From Cronobacter turicensis z3032 (GTDB taxonomy: Bacteria > Pseudomonadota > Gammaproteobacteria > Enterobacterales > Enterobacteriaceae), in assembly GCA_000027065.2 (NCBI GenBank), contig FN543094.1:1-64000 (forward strand): DNA of 64,000 nt. Direction: 5' to 3'. Shown here piece after piece: positions 59,398 to 64,000 of this stretch. The notes beneath the pieces are model-generated. The model saw only the letters and a list, made by a program, of their open reading frames with translations. It was not told the DNA's origin and ran no database searches. The stretch's first letter is position 1, and the number at the start of each line of letters is the position of its first letter. A program made the position numbers and the translations under genes.

Positions 59398-62300
59398 TAA
59401 GCGATTTTCTGCCGGAACCGCGCTGGCTGCGCTGAAAGATTTTCAGCGCGATACGGTCGATTATGTGTTTGAACGGTTGTTTGGTGAAAACGGCACTTCC
59501 CGGTTTCTTGTCGCCGATGAGGTGGGGCTGGGGAAGACGCTAATCGCGCGTGGCGTCATCGCCAGAACGCTGGAGCACCTGCAGGTTAAAAAAGAACGTA
59601 TTGATATTATCTATATTTGCTCCAGCGCAGCGATTGCCGCACAGAATCAACAAAGGCTCAATATCAGTGACTCAGAAGGATTCTCACTCTCCACCCGATT
59701 GACTTATCTGCCAAAGCAGGTCAGCGAACTGCGCAGGAACAAAGTCAATTTCATCAGCCTGACATCGGGCACAACGTTCGATCATACCGTAAGCCGGGAA
59801 GGGCATGCGGAGGAACGCGCCATTCTCTACCGGATCCTTTATAGTCTGCCACTGGGCCAGGGTGAGCGTCGCACACAGCTGCGAAAGGGGCTGTTAAATC
59901 TGCTTCAGGCGCGAATGGGGAAAGCGCGATGGCGCGCCGTCGCGCAAGGGATAAGAGCTGATGCGCTGGATGACGGCCTCTGCATAGCATTCCGGAGCGC
60001 CATACTTCAAGATACCTCGCTCTATGCAGAGCTCAAGCAGGGGTGTGAACGTTTTACGCATTACCGTGACAGCAGCAGGATCCCGGCAGACGATACGCAA
60101 TTACGGCTGCGACTTATCATGGCGCTGCGCCAAAAACTGGCTTCTGTCTGTCTGGAAGCTTTACAGCCCGATCTGGTTATCCTGGATGAGTTTCAGCGCT
60201 TTCGTCATCTACTGGATGCCGACGACGACACCGCGCTGCTTGCCAAAGCGCTGTTCGAACAGCCAGACGCTCGCGTGCTGCTGCTTTCCGCCACGCCATA
60301 CAAAATGTTCACGCTGGATAACGAAACGGAGGAGGACGATCATTACCCGGATTTCCTGCGCACGCTGTCGTTCCTGCTGCGTGAACCTGAGAAAGTGAAT
60401 CACGTCAAAAATCTGCTTTCAGCGCACCGTGCCGCACTGCATCACGGTGCGCTTGAAGGTGAAAAAATGAAGCTTGAAGAGGCGCTTCTCCGGGTAATGT
60501 GCCGGACAGAAAGAATCACCGATACCCGCGATCATAATGCCATGCTCGTTGAGGTCCCCCGAATGGGAGCGCTGCTTGCGTCCGATATTCGGCATATCCG
60601 CGCCGTCGATGCGGTTGCGGCCTGTGTTAACGCAGGCGATCTGGTGGAATACTGGAAATCGACGCCCCATCTGTTCAATTTTCTTAAACGCTATGAACTG
60701 CGTAATAAGCTCGATGCCGCTATCGATGCGCCGTCGCAAGAGCTCTGTACTGCCCTTAACGCCGCCTGCGAGCAGTGGCTGACGCCCCATCAGCTTAGCG
60801 ACTATCAACCGCTTGAGCCCGGCAACCCGCGTATGCGGATTCTCTTTGAAGACACTCTTGATAACGGGCTCTGGCAACTATTGTGGATGCCGTCATCGCT
60901 GCCATATTACGTGCCCGGTGGCGTCTGGAAAGACAAAGTCGATCTGACTAAAACGCTGGTATTCTCCTGCTGGAATGCAGTGCCGGATGCTATCGCCACG
61001 CTCTGTTCTTATGAGGCGGAGCGCCGGATGGTGAACGGCGCGTCGGTCAGCTATGAGGAACTTTATCAGAAGACCAAACCGCTGCTTCGGTTTGCAAAAG
61101 CCAGTCAGGACGAGCGTCTGACAGGTATGCCGGTGTTGGCCTGGCTCATGCCTTCGCCGGTGCTGGCAAAGGCGGTCGATCCTTTAATGATCGCCTGCGC
61201 TGAAGCCGACGGTCTGCCTGAAGTGGAAACGGTGCTGAAAAAAGCGCAAGCCAGATGCGCGGAGCTTATCGCCGCGCTGCCCCATAGTACCTTGCAGGGC
61301 AAAGCCGACCCGCGGTGGTATTGGGCTGCACCGGTGCTGCTGGATGCAGGTGGCGCTCTGTTAGCGTGGTGTAAAGATCCTCAGGGGTGGCGAGCACTGG
61401 TTGCTCCTGATACAGATGATGACACCCATTTCACCGCGCATCTCGAACAACTGGTCGATGCCGCCGAAGGGCGACTGACGCTTGGGCCGCAGCCGGACGA
61501 TCTTGCGGAGGTCCTCGCTCTGTTCGCGCTTGGCGGGCCTGGTACCTGCGCATTGCGCGCGCTGCAACGACTAAGCCCTCAGCCTGACCGAGACGATGCT
61601 GCGTTGCTGACAGGTGCAGCGAAGATCGCCACGGGGTTTCGGACGCTGTTCAATATGCCCGAAAATATCGCTATGTTGCGCGGCGCGAGTGAAGAAACCT
61701 ACTGGCGTTTAACACTGAAGTATGGCGTTAATGGCAATCTGCAATCCATGCTGGATGAATATGTTCACACGTTGCGCGAAGCGCCAGTAATACAGGAATC
61801 GGACCTTGAGGCGCAGGCGGAAATCATTTCGACGCATATACAATCGGTTTTATCGCTGCGCATCTCCCGGCTTCATCTTGATGCGCTGAATGCCAGCGAT
61901 GACGGCTTTGAACGTGTTGAATTCTCTGCCCGTTGCCGTTTTGCGCTGCGATTCGGCGATATTCGGGATGACAATAACAATGCGCTGGTTCGCGCTGAAG
62001 GTGTGCGTGATGCCTTCAATTCGCCGTTTCGCCCGTTTGTCCTTGCCTCCACGTCAATTGGTCAGGAGGGTCTCGATTTTCATACCTGGTGCCACGCGGT
62101 AATGCACTGGAACCTTCCGGCGAATCCGGTCGATCTGGAACAGCGCGAAGGGCGGGTGCATCGCTATAAGGGACATGCGGTAAGAAAAAATGTCGCCCAT
62201 GCTTATGGCATTATGAGTCTTAAAGACTATAAAGGCGGCGATCCCTGGCAATCCCTTTTTGCGCAGGCGGCGCAGGACAGAACGCCATCCCAGTCCGAAC

Positions 62301-62542
62301 TTATCCCCTACTGGATTTTTGAGAATGGGCCAGCGCGTGTGGAACGCCGTATTCCCCTGCTGCCTTACAGTCGGGAGGTCGGGAAACTCAGACGGCTCAA
62401 ACAGGGACTGGCATTGTACCGTCTGGCCTTCGGGCAGCCGAGGCAGGAGGATTTACTTTCAAGCCTTAATCGCAACAGCCAGATTTCTGAAAAAGAGATT
62501 GCCGGACGATTGATCTCACTCAAACCGCCCGGTAACAGGTAA
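59390..62542 (+). CDS. large SF2 (SNF2-like) helicase, third gene of the candidate operon
   Basis: 1050 residues from the ATG at 59390. Motif I is ADEVGLGKT (42-50), motif II LVILDEFQRF (DEFQ 266-269) and motif III LLLSATPYKMF (298-308). The second RecA-like domain is far downstream: STSIGQEGLDFHTW (about 885-898) and the arginine-finger motif QREGRVHRYKGH (917-928). About 550 residues lie between the lobes, an unusually long insertion of unknown fold. It should be an ATP-driven DNA or RNA translocase. Confidence 0.92.
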   Translation: MSDKRFSAGTALAALKDFQRDTVDYVFERLFGENGTSRFLVADEVGLGKTLIARGVIARTLEHLQVKKERIDIIYICSSAAIAAQNQQRLNISDSEGFSLSTRLTYLPKQVSELRRNKVNFISLTSGTTFDHTVSREGHAEERAILYRILYSLPLGQGERRTQLRKGLLNLLQARMGKARWRAVAQGIRADALDDGLCIAFRSAILQDTSLYAELKQGCERFTHYRDSSRIPADDTQLRLRLIMALRQKLASVCLEALQPDLVILDEFQRFRHLLDADDDTALLAKALFEQPDARVLLLSATPYKMFTLDNETEEDDHYPDFLRTLSFLLREPEKVNHVKNLLSAHRAALHHGALEGEKMKLEEALLRVMCRTERITDTRDHNAMLVEVPRMGALLASDIRHIRAVDAVAACVNAGDLVEYWKSTPHLFNFLKRYELRNKLDAAIDAPSQELCTALNAACEQWLTPHQLSDYQPLEPGNPRMRILFEDTLDNGLWQLLWMPSSLPYYVPGGVWKDKVDLTKTLVFSCWNAVPDAIATLCSYEAERRMVNGASVSYEELYQKTKPLLRFAKASQDERLTGMPVLAWLMPSPVLAKAVDPLMIACAEADGLPEVETVLKKAQARCAELIAALPHSTLQGKADPRWYWAAPVLLDAGGALLAWCKDPQGWRALVAPDTDDDTHFTAHLEQLVDAAEGRLTLGPQPDDLAEVLALFALGGPGTCALRALQRLSPQPDRDDAALLTGAAKIATGFRTLFNMPENIAMLRGASEETYWRLTLKYGVNGNLQSMLDEYVHTLREAPVIQESDLEAQAEIISTHIQSVLSLRISRLHLDALNASDDGFERVEFSARCRFALRFGDIRDDNNNALVRAEGVRDAFNSPFRPFVLASTSIGQEGLDFHTWCHAVMHWNLPANPVDLEQREGRVHRYKGHAVRKNVAHAYGIMSLKDYKGGDPWQSLFAQAAQDRTPSQSELIPYWIFENGPARVERRIPLLPYSREVGKLRRLKQGLALYRLAFGQPRQEDLLSSLNRNSQISEKEIAGRLISLKPPGNR

Positions 62543-62548
62543 CGCGCC

Positions 62549-63223
62549 TTACGGCGCAATCTCCCGTCCGCGATAATCGATAAACCGGCACTCCAGATTA
62601 TCCAGCGCGGCATTGATGACGTCTTTCAGCCCTGCCGCGCTCTCGTCCACCGTCACTGGCGCGCGCTCGCCGCCCATATCGGTCTGAACCCAGCCTGGGT
62701 GTAGCAACAGCACGCTGCGTTTTTCCGGCAGCGCTTCTGTCACGGCAAACGAGCGCGCCAGCGAGTTCAGCGCGCTCTTACTGGCGCGGTACAGCGCCAT
62801 ATCGCCGGTATCGTTATTTGTAAAGCTTGCAGTGTTGGATGACATAAAGGCGATGACGCCGCCTTCGCGGATCTGCGGCAGCATCTCCTGCGCCAGGCGC
62901 ACCGGCGCGATGGCGTTGGTCAGGAATAACGAGGCTATCTCCTCTTCAGTGACTTTTGACACGCTCTGATGATCGGGGCCAAAAATACCGGCGTTAATGA
63001 CCAGAGCGTCGAAAGTTATCGCGCTGAGGGTTTCCTTAAGGTGGGTGCAGCTCACCGGGTCGGTCATATCCACGATTTGCGTCGTGATCCGCGGGTGCGT
63101 ATTGTCGTTATTTTTATTGCGCACGGTCGCAATCACATCGGCGCCCGCATTAGCGAATGCTGTGGCAAGTCCGCGCCCAATCCCGCGCGACGCGCCAATA
63201 ATCAGTACATGCTGTACAGTCAT
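62549..63223 (-). CDS. short-chain dehydrogenase/reductase (SDR)
   Basis: 224 residues. Rossmann Gly motif GASRGIGRGLA near 10-20, NAG in VINAGIFGPD and active site YRASKSALNSLA; the Ser of the triad is in MSSNTASF. It uses NAD(P)H on an unknown substrate. It is convergent to the helicase gene with seven bases between the stops, marking the right edge of the candidate island. Confidence 0.9.
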   Translation of the reverse strand: MTVQHVLIIGASRGIGRGLATAFANAGADVIATVRNKNNDNTHPRITTQIVDMTDPVSCTHLKETLSAITFDALVINAGIFGPDHQSVSKVTEEEIASLFLTNAIAPVRLAQEMLPQIREGGVIAFMSSNTASFTNNDTGDMALYRASKSALNSLARSFAVTEALPEKRSVLLLHPGWVQTDMGGERAPVTVDESAAGLKDVINAALDNLECRFIDYRGREIAP

Positions 63224-63271
63224 GGTGTTTCCTCTTCAGGTACTCATCCTTATGTCATATTAGCAGGGAGA

Positions 63272-64000
63272 TTAACGGGTTACGCATTCGCCATGCAGGA
63301 TCCACGCAGAAATAGCATCAAGTGCGCCGGGAGCATAAGCATGTTGTCCTGTCAGCAGAAACAGTCCCTGAGTCCACGCAGGCCATTGCGACGGGAGCTG
63401 GTAGTCGTACCAGCGGCTTTTTAGCAAACCATGCGTTGCCCCCTCGATCATGCGGATACAGCGGGGCGTTGCCTCAGGCAGCGTGGCGGCCCATATCGCC
63501 AGCGTCTCGTCGGGGTTGACGTTCCGGTCATCGGCGCCCATCAGCACCATTACGGGCACCTGCATTTGCGCAATATCCTCCCGTGCATCGGCAAGCGCGT
63601 TGCGACGCTCGAAATCGCGCTTGCAGCGGCCCTTACAGGGCTGGGCGACCTTGTGCGGTGTGTAACGCATATCAAAATCACGTCTGTCTTCATGGACTGC
63701 CTGCGCAATCTGAGACTGGGAACGCCCGGCTTTGCGCAGCCGTGTTTCCAGAAAATAATTGCCCTGATCGCGCCAGTTAATGGCGCCACCCACGATCGCG
63801 GCGAAATCGGCATGCGACTGCATGGCGGCCTGCGGCACAACCCAGCCTGCCTGTGAAAAACCTAAAAAGCCAAATCGGCTCTGTAGCAGCTCCGGCTGTT
63901 TTTTAAGTGTCTTAAGCGCAACAGTGGCTTCATCACTGCGATCGCGCATCGTCTGTGCCAGCCAGTTACCGCGGCTTTCACCCACGCCTGGTTTATCCCA
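63272..64000 (-). CDS. alpha/beta hydrolase, 5' end outside the window
   Basis: The frame runs to the window edge; the part seen is about 242 residues. Near the edge the codons read DKPGVGESRGNW. The nucleophile elbow is GFLGFSQAGWVVP (Ser in G-F-S-Q-A-G), the acid Asp in VLMGADDRNV and the His in IEGATHGLLKSRW. It resembles dienelactone-hydrolase/prolyl-peptidase-like proteins. The substrate is unknown. Confidence 0.85.
   Translation of the reverse strand, partial: WDKPGVGESRGNWLAQTMRDRSDEATVALKTLKKQPELLQSRFGFLGFSQAGWVVPQAAMQSHADFAAIVGGAINWRDQGNYFLETRLRKAGRSQSQIAQAVHEDRRDFDMRYTPHKVAQPCKGRCKRDFERRNALADAREDIAQMQVPVMVLMGADDRNVNPDETLAIWAATLPEATPRCIRMIEGATHGLLKSRWYDYQLPSQWPAWTQGLFLLTGQHAYAPGALDAISAWILHGECVTR

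Noticed and set aside
56363-62542. Assignment of the operon to Mokosh or DISARM
   Set aside because: Only the helicase-plus-PLD theme is shared; the kinase, methylase and DUF1998 parts of those systems are absent, and DUF6361 is not part of them to my knowledge.
54303-62549. Attachment-site direct repeats flanking the recombinase and operon
   Set aside because: Reading the sequence on both sides showed no shared repeat and no tRNA end; not claimed.

Overview
The window looks like chromosomal DNA of an Enterobacteriaceae species. Most of it is GC-rich with dense bacterial operons. Many genes resemble E. coli loci closely (bluF/bluR/ycgZ/ymgA/ariR, tehA, dsbG, ymjA, arsRBC, bglGFB, rspA, higBA). 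The accessory content and decayed genes suggest Cronobacter or a near relative, but this genus call is an inference from recalled sequences. No rRNA, tRNA, insertion sequence or CRISPR array was seen.

Layout. 1-550: AT-rich fragment with the 3' end of one unknown gene and a small unknown ORF. 552-10.7 kb: small metabolic, membrane and regulatory genes, including a COG4705 membrane protein and a mig-14 homologue that each carry a near-consensus PmrA (BasR) box, a CarG-like/CpmK-like periplasmic pair, a GNAT pseudogene and a HigBA toxin-antitoxin pair. 10.8-16.8 kb: DinB protein, an ABC-type membrane protein divergent from its TetR regulator, a LysR regulator divergent from a 14-TM MFS exporter, and several decayed genes (citA/tcuC, darcynin, an unknown). 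16.9-20.5 kb: the blue-light module ycgZ-ymgA-ariR divergent from bluF-bluR, with repeated TTGTACAA-type sites. 20.5-28.6 kb: a decayed psd-like gene, tehA with two hairpins in its leader, a methyl-accepting chemotaxis protein ending in NWETF, VOC, thiol-disulfide, GNAT, ABM-ACT-ArsR and alpha/beta hydrolase genes.

28.7-34.2 kb: a PTS EIIBC, an RspA-type dehydratase and a GntR/UTRA regulator, then a membrane diguanylate cyclase. 34.3-38.0 kb: an AT-rich segment with an orphan T6SS hcp followed by an unknown 312-residue protein with Gly/Ala-rich hydrophobic segments, then a TrkH/TrkG K+ transporter. 38.1-45.5 kb: arsRBC, a DapA-family enzyme, an EamA exporter divergent from a MocR regulator, dsbG, a small membrane protein and ymjA. 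45.6-49.9 kb: a ferric-chelate ABC transporter divergent from an MFS carrier, sharing a Fur-box-like site. 50.0-54.3 kb: a bglGFB operon with two RAT/terminator switches.

54.3-62.5 kb holds the most interesting region: a solitary tyrosine recombinase followed by a tightly overlapping three-gene operon, DUF6361 protein - phospholipase-D-like nuclease - 1050-residue SF2 helicase. The architecture resembles multi-gene anti-phage systems, but I do not recognise it as a named one. The window ends with an SDR oxidoreductase and the 3' part of an alpha/beta hydrolase.
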